From positions 1 through 34,493 of the forward strand of contig JAHDDO010000015.1 of assembly GCA_020629315.1 (NCBI GenBank): a DNA stretch of 34,493 nucleotides, written 5' to 3'. A program made the position numbers and the translations under genes. Below, piece after piece: positions 1-7,585 of this stretch. The DNA is from Saprospiraceae bacterium. GTDB taxonomy: Bacteria > Bacteroidota > Bacteroidia > Chitinophagales > Saprospiraceae. Position 1 is the first letter of the stretch; every line of letters starts with the position of its first letter. Under the pieces are notes generated by a model that saw only the letters and a list, made by a program, of their open reading frames with translations, had not been told where the DNA came from and made no database searches.

Positions 1-126
1 AGAGAATATCATCCTAAAATGAATTATTCAGAAACGATACATTTGGATAAGAATTCAGTTGTAACCCATACGCAAAACCAATACGTGCAATTTGTTGATC
101 AACTCAAACATCAAATAGTGAGTTAA
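1..126 (+). CDS. 3' end of an unidentified gene (partial)
   Basis: An open frame enters from the left edge in phase with base 1 and runs 41 codons to a TAA at 124-126. The visible tail is hydrophilic, has no cysteine, and ends in DQLKHQIVS. I do not recognise the family and no domain motif is visible in so short a piece. It lies 43 bp upstream of, and on the same strand as, the lipoprotein hydrolase, so the two could be co-transcribed. The coding call rests only on the open frame and same-strand context. Confidence 0.45.
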   Translation, partial: REYHPKMNYSETIHLDKNSVVTHTQNQYVQFVDQLKHQIVS

Positions 127-169
127 TCATTTATGCCAAAATTCAAAAGTTAATACGCAAAAAATCGAC

Positions 170-1231
170 ATGTTAAAGAACGTTTATCTAATCCTTTTCA
201 CAATCTTAGTATTTATAGCTTGCAAAGAAGAACCTAATAGCACGGATAATACTATTCCAGTAGTCCATACAGCATCCACATACATGGTATTAAGTGACGA
301 AGACATCTCTTATGCTGAAGGTCTTGGGCATTCTGCTGGTAGTACTAGTTCATTTAGTATACCCCAATTTTTGGATATCTATTATCCTGATAATACCTCA
401 ATGAATAGACCCGTCTTCATGTTTATTCACGGGGGTGGGTTTACAGGAGGCATAAAGCATAAACCAGAAATAGTAGATATGGCCAATTATTTTGCATCTA
501 GGGGGTGGGTTTTTGTGTCCATAGATTATAGAACGACTGAAGAGTTAGGTGTTATAGAAGGAATGACGCCAGAAGAATTGATCAATTATTATAAAGGCAT
601 GGCGCCACCAGAATGGATTGAGAATGCTTTGGAAGGAGCAGAAAATGCAGGGCAAGTTCAGCAAGCGACGGCCATGTATCTCGCTCAAAGAGACGCAAAA
701 GCTGCCCTTCGCTGGATTGTAGCTAATGCTGGTACCTATGATATAAACACAGACTATATTACCGTGGGGGGAGCTTCGGCAGGATCAATTACTACTATTG
801 CCTTAGGCATTTCAAATCCAGAAGATTTTAGAGATGAAATTTCAATCACGGAGGATCCCACTCTTGCCACAGCAAATGTAAATGAGACCTATACCGTAAA
901 AAGTATGGTTTATTTCTGGGGTTCAAACATAAAATTAGATGTATTTGAGGCTGCCTATAACTTGGATCAATATGATAGATATGACTCTAATGACCCTGAG
1001 TTATTCATGGCACATGGTACGGCAGAGGACCCCGTTACCCCATATCAAGAAGCACTTGAGTTACAAAGTATCTATGACTCACTCGGTATTCACCATGAAC
1101 TAGCTACCCTATTGCTACCTAATGGAGAACCTGCTGGGCATGGTGCGTGGAACGGAGTAGTTGATGGAAAAGGCCTATCGGAATTGACCTTTGACTTTTT
1201 GGTCGAGAGGCAAGAATTAAATGTTGAATAA
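170..1231 (+). CDS. Lipoprotein alpha/beta hydrolase (esterase/BD-FAE-like)
   Basis: 353 residues. The N-terminus is a lipoprotein signal: a hydrophobic stretch to residue 17, then lipobox FIAC with the lipidated Cys at 18, so the enzyme should sit on the envelope. The alpha/beta-hydrolase parts are in the right order: oxyanion-hole motif HGGG (87-90), nucleophile elbow GASAG with Ser203, likely acid Asp287 in AEDPVTPY, and likely His324 in PAGHG. This matches carboxylesterase/lipase families that use an HGGG motif (BD-FAE, COesterase). The substrate cannot be told from sequence; polysaccharide de-esterification or lipid ester hydrolysis are both possible. The ATG at 170 has an A-rich leader and no Shine-Dalgarno, as is usual in Bacteroidota. 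The residues after the nucleophile (about 207-260) look like a variable lid. The fold is confident, the function generic. Confidence 0.88.
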   Translation: MLKNVYLILFTILVFIACKEEPNSTDNTIPVVHTASTYMVLSDEDISYAEGLGHSAGSTSSFSIPQFLDIYYPDNTSMNRPVFMFIHGGGFTGGIKHKPEIVDMANYFASRGWVFVSIDYRTTEELGVIEGMTPEELINYYKGMAPPEWIENALEGAENAGQVQQATAMYLAQRDAKAALRWIVANAGTYDINTDYITVGGASAGSITTIALGISNPEDFRDEISITEDPTLATANVNETYTVKSMVYFWGSNIKLDVFEAAYNLDQYDRYDSNDPELFMAHGTAEDPVTPYQEALELQSIYDSLGIHHELATLLLPNGEPAGHGAWNGVVDGKGLSELTFDFLVERQELNVE

Positions 1232-1361
1232 AGACAAATTCGATCCAAAAAACAAAGTAGTTACTCAAAACGCTCTTTGGGAATTCCAAATGTATCACGG
1301 TTTGCCCTTGGGCAAATTAAATAGAGAGACCATAGAATTTATGGCAAAATTACCGTATTAA
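1221..1361 (+). CDS. Possible small protein, 46 residues
   Basis: An ATG at 1221 lies inside the last codons of the hydrolase (11 bp overlap, different frame) and opens a 46-codon frame ending TAA at 1361. The product is hydrophilic at first (about residues 1-16), then has a conserved-looking aromatic segment (ALWEFQMYHG, 18-27) and ends KLPY. There is no signal peptide or membrane segment. The overlapping start suggests translational coupling to the hydrolase. It fills nearly all the space before the convergent phosphatase gene, which ends at 1384. I do not recognise a family. It could equally be a chance ORF or the remnant N-terminus of a longer gene. Confidence 0.4.
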   Translation: MLNKDKFDPKNKVVTQNALWEFQMYHGLPLGKLNRETIEFMAKLPY

Positions 1362-1383
1362 AATCTTGGCGCAGGATCTTTCT

Positions 1384-1971
1384 CTAGGCCAGTTGCCGAT
1401 CTCTCTGAAAGAAATATTTATCTGATCTAATGCAGAGTCTAGCTACCACCCATCCGATACTGGCTCCTAAAAGCCCACCCACGAAAACATCGAATGGATA
1501 ATGCACACCTACATAGACCTGTGCTAAACAAATGCTACAGGCCCACACTATCCAAAAAATCTTCCACATACGGCCCATGAAGATCAGTATGGATAAAAAA
1601 TAACTGGCAATAGCAAAGTGATTTGTTGCATGTGATGAAGTGAAGCTGTACCCAGAACCACAATCTACTCGCAAATGGAAGGTTTCGAAATTTTCCGGAT
1701 TGTGACAGGGTCTAGGCCGTTCAACAACGGGTTTGATAATCTTGGAACTGAGTCCGTCTACGATGCCTATAGTAATTACGGCCCCTAATATAAAGACCCA
1801 AGAACGTTTTCCCTTCTTATAAACTATCCAAGCAAGCACTAATGCATACAAAGGAATCCAGTTATATTTATCTCTTATCCAAGGGAGAATGAGATCAAAA
1901 ATGTCATTGGACAAGCCACTATTAATCCAAATAAACAGTTGTTTATCGATCTGTAAGAGGCTCTCTAACAT
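1384..1971 (-). CDS. PAP2-superfamily membrane phosphatase
   Basis: 195 residues, several hydrophobic segments (about 40-51, 57-73, 119-133, 138-156, 162-178), so an integral membrane protein. It shows the three phosphatase motifs of the PAP2 (type 2 phosphatidic acid phosphatase) superfamily: KX6RP at K80-R87-P88, a PSGH-type motif as TSSHA with His114, and the third motif VGVHYPFD with His157 and Asp161. The Arg that normally starts motif 3, six residues before that His, is Gln151. Family members act on lipid phosphates or undecaprenyl pyrophosphate. Recycling of the C55 carrier is plausible but not shown. It is the last gene of a six-gene unit, starting 3 bp after the glnS stop. The substrate is open; the superfamily is clear. 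Confidence 0.87.
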   Translation of the reverse strand: MLESLLQIDKQLFIWINSGLSNDIFDLILPWIRDKYNWIPLYALVLAWIVYKKGKRSWVFILGAVITIGIVDGLSSKIIKPVVERPRPCHNPENFETFHLRVDCGSGYSFTSSHATNHFAIASYFLSILIFMGRMWKIFWIVWACSICLAQVYVGVHYPFDVFVGGLLGASIGWVVARLCIRSDKYFFQRDRQLA

Positions 1972-1974
1972 GCA

Positions 1975-3639
1975 CTATTTCTTTTTACTCCAAGAATCTC
2001 GTAAACCCACTGACTTGTTGAATATCAATGTATCTTCCGTTGATGATTCGTCCAGAATATAATACCCTTTTCGCATAAACTGGTAAGAGACATTAGCTTT
2101 AGCTTCTTTAATGAATGGCTCTGCTAAGGCTCGATCATTAACATGGAGTGAATCATGATTAAAGAATTCCATAAAGTCTTTATCATCATGAGACAAAGGT
2201 GCAGGATCTGTAAATAATCTATCATAATTGCGTAAGCTCACCTCTACTGCATCCTGTGCAGAAACCCAATGCAGTGTACCTTTCGCTTTTACTCCTGACA
2301 CATCTTCGCCACTTTTACTGTTTGGATAGTAGCTACATTGAACTTCGATTACCTCTCCGTTATCATCTTGTGTATATGAATCACAATGTAAAATGAATCC
2401 ACTTTTAAGCCTAACATCCTTATCTGGAGCCATCCTAAAATACTTTTTAGGAGGGTCTATCATGAAGTCTTCTTTCTCAATGTAAATCTCTTTACGTAAA
2501 ATTACATCGTGTCTGCCAGCCGCTTCATCTTCTGGATTGTTTACTGCGGAAATGATTTCTAAGTCTTTATCAAAATTAGTGATCACTACTTTTAAAGGAT
2601 TCGTGACCACCATGGCACGAATGGCCACCTCATTCAAACGATCCCTCACACAACTTTCCAATAATTCTACTTCCACTAAATTATCTCGTTTCGCCACTCC
2701 GGTTTTCTCACAAAAACGCAGGATAGCCTCAGGTGGGTATCCCCTTCTTCGCATGCCGCTAAGGGTGGGCATTCTAGGATCATCCCATCCACTGACCAAA
2801 CCTTCATTTACAAGTTTTAGCAATCGTCGCTTAGAGGTAATCATGAAAGCGACATTCATCCTAGCAAACTCAATTTGACGACTTGGGAAAATACCCAACT
2901 TCTCTATAAACCAATTGTACAATGGCCTATGGTGTCTAAACTCAAGTGAGCATAAGGAGTGGGTAATGTTCTCAATAGAATCCGACTGGCCATGTGCAAA
3001 ATCATACATTGGGTAGATGCACCAATCATCACCTGTTCTATGGTGATGTGCCCGCTTAATTCTATAAATGATCGGGTCCCGTAAATGCATGTTTGGCGAT
3101 GTCATATCCACTTTTGCCCGAAGTACCATTGCGCCATCTTCAAAGTCTCCATTTTTCATCCCTGCAAACAAGGACAAAGATTCTTCCACAGGTCTATTTC
3201 TAAATGGACTTTCAGTGCCCGCTTTAGTAGGTATACCTTTTTGCTCTGCAATTTCTTCTGCCGTAGATTCATCTACATACGCATCTCCTTGCTTAATCAG
3301 CTGAACCGCGTAATCATATAGCGTTCCAAAATAATCAGAAGCAAAGTAGGCAACATCATTCCAATTATATCCTAACCACTTAATATCTCTTTGGATCGAT
3401 TCTACATATTCTGTTTCTTCTTTTTCAGGGTTCGTATCATCGAAGCGTAAGTTTGTCTTTCCTCCATACTTTTGTGCTAGGGAAAAATTTATCCAAATTG
3501 CTTTAGCATGCCCAATGTGTAAATAACCATTGGGTTCAGGAGGAAACCTCGTATGTATACTTCCGTGTTTTCCAGAGGCTAAATCCTCTTCAATGATTTC
3601 CTCTATGAAGTGTTTTGATCGTACTTTTTCGTCTGTCAT
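1975..3639 (-). CDS. glnS: Glutaminyl-tRNA synthetase
   Basis: 554 residues, normal for bacterial GlnRS. This class I synthetase charges tRNA-Gln with glutamine using ATP. Visible signatures are PPEPNGYLHIGHAK with HIGH at 41-44, the second ATP-binding motif as MITSKRRL (266-273; usually VMSKR), and the GlnRS-type catalytic core RFDDTNPEKE (65-74). The C-terminal half has the two-beta-barrel anticodon-binding character, including YFRMAPDKDVRLK. GlnRS and not GluRS is favoured by the PEPNGYLHIGHAKAI form of the first motif and by the beta-barrel C-terminus. It starts 3 bp after the argS stop and ends 3 bp before the phosphatase, so all three are probably on one mRNA. Direct charging by GlnRS suggests the organism need not rely on the amidotransferase route for Gln-tRNA. 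Confidence 0.96.
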   Translation of the reverse strand: MTDEKVRSKHFIEEIIEEDLASGKHGSIHTRFPPEPNGYLHIGHAKAIWINFSLAQKYGGKTNLRFDDTNPEKEETEYVESIQRDIKWLGYNWNDVAYFASDYFGTLYDYAVQLIKQGDAYVDESTAEEIAEQKGIPTKAGTESPFRNRPVEESLSLFAGMKNGDFEDGAMVLRAKVDMTSPNMHLRDPIIYRIKRAHHHRTGDDWCIYPMYDFAHGQSDSIENITHSLCSLEFRHHRPLYNWFIEKLGIFPSRQIEFARMNVAFMITSKRRLLKLVNEGLVSGWDDPRMPTLSGMRRRGYPPEAILRFCEKTGVAKRDNLVEVELLESCVRDRLNEVAIRAMVVTNPLKVVITNFDKDLEIISAVNNPEDEAAGRHDVILRKEIYIEKEDFMIDPPKKYFRMAPDKDVRLKSGFILHCDSYTQDDNGEVIEVQCSYYPNSKSGEDVSGVKAKGTLHWVSAQDAVEVSLRNYDRLFTDPAPLSHDDKDFMEFFNHDSLHVNDRALAEPFIKEAKANVSYQFMRKGYYILDESSTEDTLIFNKSVGLRDSWSKKK

Positions 3640-3642
3640 TCG

Positions 3643-5505
3643 CTACATTCTTGCGGGCATGTCTATTCCTAGAAGACGCATACTTCTTTCTAGTATAGTG
3701 GCCACTGTCTCTATTAAAGTTATTCTAAAGTTTCGGGCTTCATCAGGTGCATTTAGAATGCGAACATCGTGATAGAACCGATGAAACTCTTTCGCTAAGG
3801 CGTAAGCAAAGTTAGCTACTTTTGAAGGATCTAATTCCACAGCAGCCTCCAAAAGGACCGTAGGAAAAGAAGCTATCAAAACCAAAAGTTGTTTTTCAGC
3901 TTCTTCAACAGACTCATACGCTGCAAAGCTTCCGTTCGTTCCATCAGATTTACGTAAAATGGACTGGACTCTTACGAAGGCATTTTGAATATATGGTCCT
4001 GTTTGCCCTTGCATATCCACAGATTGTTTTGGATCGAAGGTCATTCTCTTTTTGGGATGAACTTTAATTATAAAGTATTTAAGGGCCCCTAATCCTATTC
4101 TAGTAAATATTTCTTCTTTTTCTGCTTCCGTAAGTGATTCAAGGTTTCCAAACTCTTGAGCGGACGCCCGAGCCTCGGCAATCACTTCTGCAATCAGATC
4201 ATCTGCATCTACAACCGTGCCTTCTCTAGATTTCATTTTACCCGAGGGTAAATCTACCATCCCGTAAGACAAATGGTAGAGTGAATCAGCATAACTTGCA
4301 CCCATCTTTTTTAAGGTCTCAAACAAGGCTTGGAAATGATAATCTTGCTCGTTACCTACTACATAGACCATTTTATCCATGCTGAAGTCTTCATACCTTT
4401 TCTGTGCTGTTCCAATGTCCTGGGTTATGTACACTGACGTTCCGTCACTCCGCAACAATAATTTTTTATCTAAGCCCACATCCTCTAAATCCACCCAGAT
4501 ACTCCCATCTTCTTTCTTAAAAAACAATCCTTTTTGAAGGTATTGTTCGATTATACTTTTACCGAGTTTATAGGTTTCTGATTCGTAATAAATTTTATCA
4601 AAAGATACACGCAATGCCTCATAGGTCTTATCAAATCCGTCATATACCCAAGCATTCATTTGTTCCCATAGAGATCTTACTGCGGCATCTTGATCTTCCC
4701 ACTTAAGAAGCATTTCTCTAGTCTCAGATCCTATTTTCGATTGATTATTAAAGTATTGATTCTTATACCCTTTAAAGAATCCTTCTTGACTTTGATCTTC
4801 TTTCTTTTTTTCAACGTACAGATTTTGAGCATCCTCTGTTGATTGCCAATCTTTATACTCTTGATTAAATAATTTATCAAAAGCAACGTAATATTTACCC
4901 ACTAAATGATCGCCCTTTATTCCTGTGTTTTCCGGGGTTTCATTAGCGCCTGCCTTTTCCCAAGCGAGCATGCTCTTACATATAGCGACACCTCTATCGT
5001 TAACAATTTGGGTATTTATTACTTTTTGACCCACCTCCTTCAATATCATCGAACAGGACCAGCCCAAAAGTATGTTTCTAATATGCCCTAGATGCAAAGG
5101 TTTATTAGTGTTCGGCGAAGAAAACTCTACCAAACTTATTTGCTCAGGCATTTGATCTTTCCCTAGAGAATCCTTTGTTTCGAATACATGCTTGAGTAGG
5201 GTTTTCCAGCTTTCATTGCTCAGCTCAAGATTTAAAAACCCTTTAATAATATTGAATCCTTTACACAAAGAATTGGATGACGATACAATGGCTTTACCTA
5301 GCTCCTCTCCTAGTTCATTTGGTGATTTTTTCAATGCTTTCACAAAAGGAAAGAGAACAACTGTATAATCCCCATCAAAGTCTTTTGAGGTCGTATTTAC
5401 AATTACCTTATCTGGTTCAACTACATGATCATAGCTATCTGCCAGAAATGTACTAACCGTATTTTGTATTTCCTTTATAAAATTCAACGTAGAAAATTTG
5501 TGCAA
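3643..5505 (-). CDS. argS: Arginyl-tRNA synthetase
   Basis: 620 residues, slightly longer than many ArgRS. It charges tRNA-Arg with arginine. The N-terminal tRNA-recognition (Arg_tRNA_synt_N) domain covers about residues 1-105. The class I signature is SSPNTNKPLHLGHIRN, with HLGH at 138-141. The second motif is the ArgRS form, SGKMKSREGTVVDADDL. The C-terminal DALR anticodon-binding domain includes YALAKEFHRFYHDVRIL and ends LLGIDMPARM, which is typical of the family. It lies 18 bp downstream of rsmD and 3 bp upstream of glnS. Nothing is missing in the core. Confidence 0.96.
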   Translation of the reverse strand: MHKFSTLNFIKEIQNTVSTFLADSYDHVVEPDKVIVNTTSKDFDGDYTVVLFPFVKALKKSPNELGEELGKAIVSSSNSLCKGFNIIKGFLNLELSNESWKTLLKHVFETKDSLGKDQMPEQISLVEFSSPNTNKPLHLGHIRNILLGWSCSMILKEVGQKVINTQIVNDRGVAICKSMLAWEKAGANETPENTGIKGDHLVGKYYVAFDKLFNQEYKDWQSTEDAQNLYVEKKKEDQSQEGFFKGYKNQYFNNQSKIGSETREMLLKWEDQDAAVRSLWEQMNAWVYDGFDKTYEALRVSFDKIYYESETYKLGKSIIEQYLQKGLFFKKEDGSIWVDLEDVGLDKKLLLRSDGTSVYITQDIGTAQKRYEDFSMDKMVYVVGNEQDYHFQALFETLKKMGASYADSLYHLSYGMVDLPSGKMKSREGTVVDADDLIAEVIAEARASAQEFGNLESLTEAEKEEIFTRIGLGALKYFIIKVHPKKRMTFDPKQSVDMQGQTGPYIQNAFVRVQSILRKSDGTNGSFAAYESVEEAEKQLLVLIASFPTVLLEAAVELDPSKVANFAYALAKEFHRFYHDVRILNAPDEARNFRITLIETVATILERSMRLLGIDMPARM

Positions 5506-5523
5506 AAGTAGCGGAATTGTGGC

Positions 5524-6066
5524 TTAGTCTATGCTGAAAAAACTAAAAATGGTCTTTCCGTAATTTCGTTGTTCTACTAAATGAGTATGACCAGAAAAAG
5601 AGACATTAGGATTGTGTTCCAAAATGAGTAGCCCTTTGGAAGCTAATAAACCCCTATTTATAATACGTGAAGGTATAGTATCGATGGTTTTCAAAGCATA
5701 TGGAGGCCCTGCGAAAATGACATCAAAGTTTCGTTCACAATGCTCTATAAATTTGAAAACATCAGCTCGCACGATTTCTAATTCATCAGAAATCTCAAGT
5801 TTTTCGCTCATATTTTTCACAAACTGAATAGCTGGAAAATAGCGATCTACATAAACGGCACTACTACAACCTCTTGAAATAAATTCATAGCAATGATTTC
5901 CTGTCCCCCCAAAAAGGTCTAAAAAACGCACCTCTTCAAAATCTATCCTATTTTGAAGGATATTATATAAGCCTTCTTTTGAAATATCCGTCGTGGGTCG
6001 TGTAGGCCAATTTTTTGCGGGTGGCGTAAATCTAAAACCTTTAAACTTTCCTGAGATTATCCGCAT
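5524..6066 (-). CDS. rsmD: RsmD-like 16S rRNA (guanine966-N2)-methyltransferase
   Basis: 180 residues, the usual RsmD length. RsmD methylates N2 of G966 in 16S rRNA of the assembled small subunit, using S-adenosylmethionine. The family start MRIISGKFKG, the RPTTDISKEGLYNIL segment (23-37) and the SAM-binding glycine motif DLFGGTGN (50-57) are present. The catalytic motif IV, normally DPPY in RsmD and [DNS]PP[FYW] in related amino-methyltransferases, reads GPPY here (120-123); its Gly codon is GGG, two base changes from any Asp codon. That could weaken or alter activity. The start overlaps the end of the upstream DUF3822 gene by 10 bp. DUF3822 and rsmD are often neighbours in Bacteroidota, which supports the call. 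Confidence 0.85.
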   Translation of the reverse strand: MRIISGKFKGFRFTPPAKNWPTRPTTDISKEGLYNILQNRIDFEEVRFLDLFGGTGNHCYEFISRGCSSAVYVDRYFPAIQFVKNMSEKLEISDELEIVRADVFKFIEHCERNFDVIFAGPPYALKTIDTIPSRIINRGLLASKGLLILEHNPNVSFSGHTHLVEQRNYGKTIFSFFSID

Positions 6067-6839
6067 TTTTTTGCGAGGTACAAGTCTTGAAAAAGTGTAG
6101 CATCGACTTCAGCGTTACTGCTGATAGCCTTCATAATCATCCATGGTTCTACTTTGTAATAGTACTGTTTTAGCAAACGAATTATAGCTCCATTTTTTGA
6201 GATGCGTCCTGTAAAGAATACGGCTGCATCCTTTTTATCTATCCCTAACTGCTGTCTAAACAATTCTGCATAGTATAGATAGTCTTCATGAGTACGACAG
6301 GTGTAACTATTTATCATTTGCTGCCCCTCATGATCTGCAATAAGCGTTAGATTATTTTCTTCTACATGCATCAGAATTGAATTATTCTGATGCTTGGTTA
6401 GTTCTTTGTAAGCATTTGGAATAAAGGCATCGTATGAAACACCATATGTATTTAGTATCTCAAGTACATCTTTGTTGATTCCATGAATAAACTTCTGATC
6501 TTGAATATCGACAACACTTTTACCAAAAGATAATTTTGACGTATACAAAGGGTCAATGTGTGAAAAGAAGTTTGATAATTCATTATTACCAATGTCATTT
6601 TGTTCGACCAACATATAGGGTGTGGTTAACAACAACATTTTTACCCGTATACCCTTATTCTCTTCAAAGAAGGATGTCAAATCAGAAAGGTCCCATTCAG
6701 AAATATAACCTGCCTTATGTACATAGGACCTAGTATCCCATACACCAAAACTAAAAGTGCTATCGCTGAGGATAGCACTTATATCTCTTGAAGGAGAACC
6801 TTCTTTAGTTATATCGAAGAAGCTTGTTAATTTTCCCAA
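6057..6839 (-). CDS. DUF3822 family protein
   Basis: 260 residues. Length, overall character and position directly before rsmD match DUF3822, a Bacteroidota family thought to have an ASKHA (actin/Hsp70-like) fold; this is recognition by resemblance, not by a diagnostic motif. There is no signal peptide or membrane segment, so it is expected to be cytoplasmic. The N-terminal part reads like alternating strands (STFSFGVWDTRSY near 28-40), and a second strand-rich half follows residue 150 (ILMHVEENNLTLIADHEG). No biochemical function is known to me. It overlaps the upstream gene by 13 bp and rsmD by 10 bp, so it is translated within the same operon. Confidence 0.7.
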   Translation of the reverse strand: MGKLTSFFDITKEGSPSRDISAILSDSTFSFGVWDTRSYVHKAGYISEWDLSDLTSFFEENKGIRVKMLLLTTPYMLVEQNDIGNNELSNFFSHIDPLYTSKLSFGKSVVDIQDQKFIHGINKDVLEILNTYGVSYDAFIPNAYKELTKHQNNSILMHVEENNLTLIADHEGQQMINSYTCRTHEDYLYYAELFRQQLGIDKKDAAVFFTGRISKNGAIIRLLKQYYYKVEPWMIMKAISSNAEVDATLFQDLYLAKKCG

Positions 6840-7402
6840 TTTCCAGCAATATTTGGTTTAGTCATATCTCCAAATTTCAACAATTTATTTGGATCATATG
6901 AATTATCATACTTTGCATATTTCGGGTCACTGTATCTTCCCATAAAGGTCTTATAGCGCGTTCCCACTTCTACTACACTCACCAATGTGGATTGGTAGGT
7001 AAGTGTATCAGCAGCAAATGTAAAGGTGGTTCCTTCCGTATATGGTACTTCATTTAAGCCATTCAGATCTATTCCCATACTAGTAAGAGAATCAATGGCA
7101 GAATGCTTTATCTCAGTTCGTACCACTTCTTCGCCAGCATCAGCGTCACCAATTTCTTTGATATCGACAATAGAGTCTCTTTCCAAAACCATAACCAAGG
7201 TATCGAAATCAGAAGCGAACTCACCCGTAATTCTTCGATACATCTCTTGGGCGTCTCTAATGTCCATTAATTTGTCAACTACCGCTGTTTTGCGTTTATT
7301 CTTTTCAGTTTGAAAAGCAATTGGCTCTTTTATATTGCTATAAAGCAAGTAAACTAAGAACAGATTTAATAGGAGTAATGCAATGCCAATTATGTACTTC
7401 AT
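6827..7402 (-). CDS. Membrane-anchored protein of unknown function, first gene of the operon
   Basis: 191 residues. One N-terminal hydrophobic helix (about residues 3-21) is followed by a charged helical stretch (24-60) and a soluble domain that should face the periplasm. The layout, a single N-terminal helix followed by KLMDIRDAQEMYRRITGEFA (45-64) and a beta-rich end, recalls pseudopilin-like proteins, where the helix runs straight out of the membrane. There is no prepilin peptidase site (G followed by FTLxE), so this is only a fold-level resemblance. The DUF3822 gene overlaps its end by 13 bp. Being first in the unit, its upstream region should carry the operon promoter, but I found no convincing TAnnTTTG there. 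Confidence 0.7.
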   Translation of the reverse strand: MKYIIGIALLLLNLFLVYLLYSNIKEPIAFQTEKNKRKTAVVDKLMDIRDAQEMYRRITGEFASDFDTLVMVLERDSIVDIKEIGDADAGEEVVRTEIKHSAIDSLTSMGIDLNGLNEVPYTEGTTFTFAADTLTYQSTLVSVVEVGTRYKTFMGRYSDPKYAKYDNSYDPNKLLKFGDMTKPNIAGNWEN

Positions 7403-7547
7403 GCAGTTTGGTTTTGATTTTTGGTCTCTCGATTCTACTAATCGGATTGAAAATTAATAAAACTAAAAATAATCACCTAATGTGATAGCGACAGAATTCT
7501 ATGCTTTATTATCATTTAATGAATGTAATAATAGATGCTAAATTGAA

Positions 7548-7555
7548 TAATTTTG
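7548..7555 (+). promoter_or_regulatory. Putative -7 promoter element of tsaD
   Basis: The bases TAATTTTG match the Bacteroidota consensus TAnnTTTG exactly. No clear TTG sits 19-21 bp upstream, so only the -7 part is supported. Transcription would start near 7561-7563, which leaves about 25 nt before the GTG at 7586 and places the TTG/GTG codons at 7553-7558 upstream of the transcript. Confidence 0.5.
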
Positions 7556-7585
7556 GTGTATCAATCTTTAAAAAAGATAAAATAC

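Noticed and set aside
2537..3304. Plus-strand open frames opposite glnS
   Set aside because: They are antisense to conserved GlnRS coding sequence, with low-complexity, Ser/Arg-rich translations and no homology visible.
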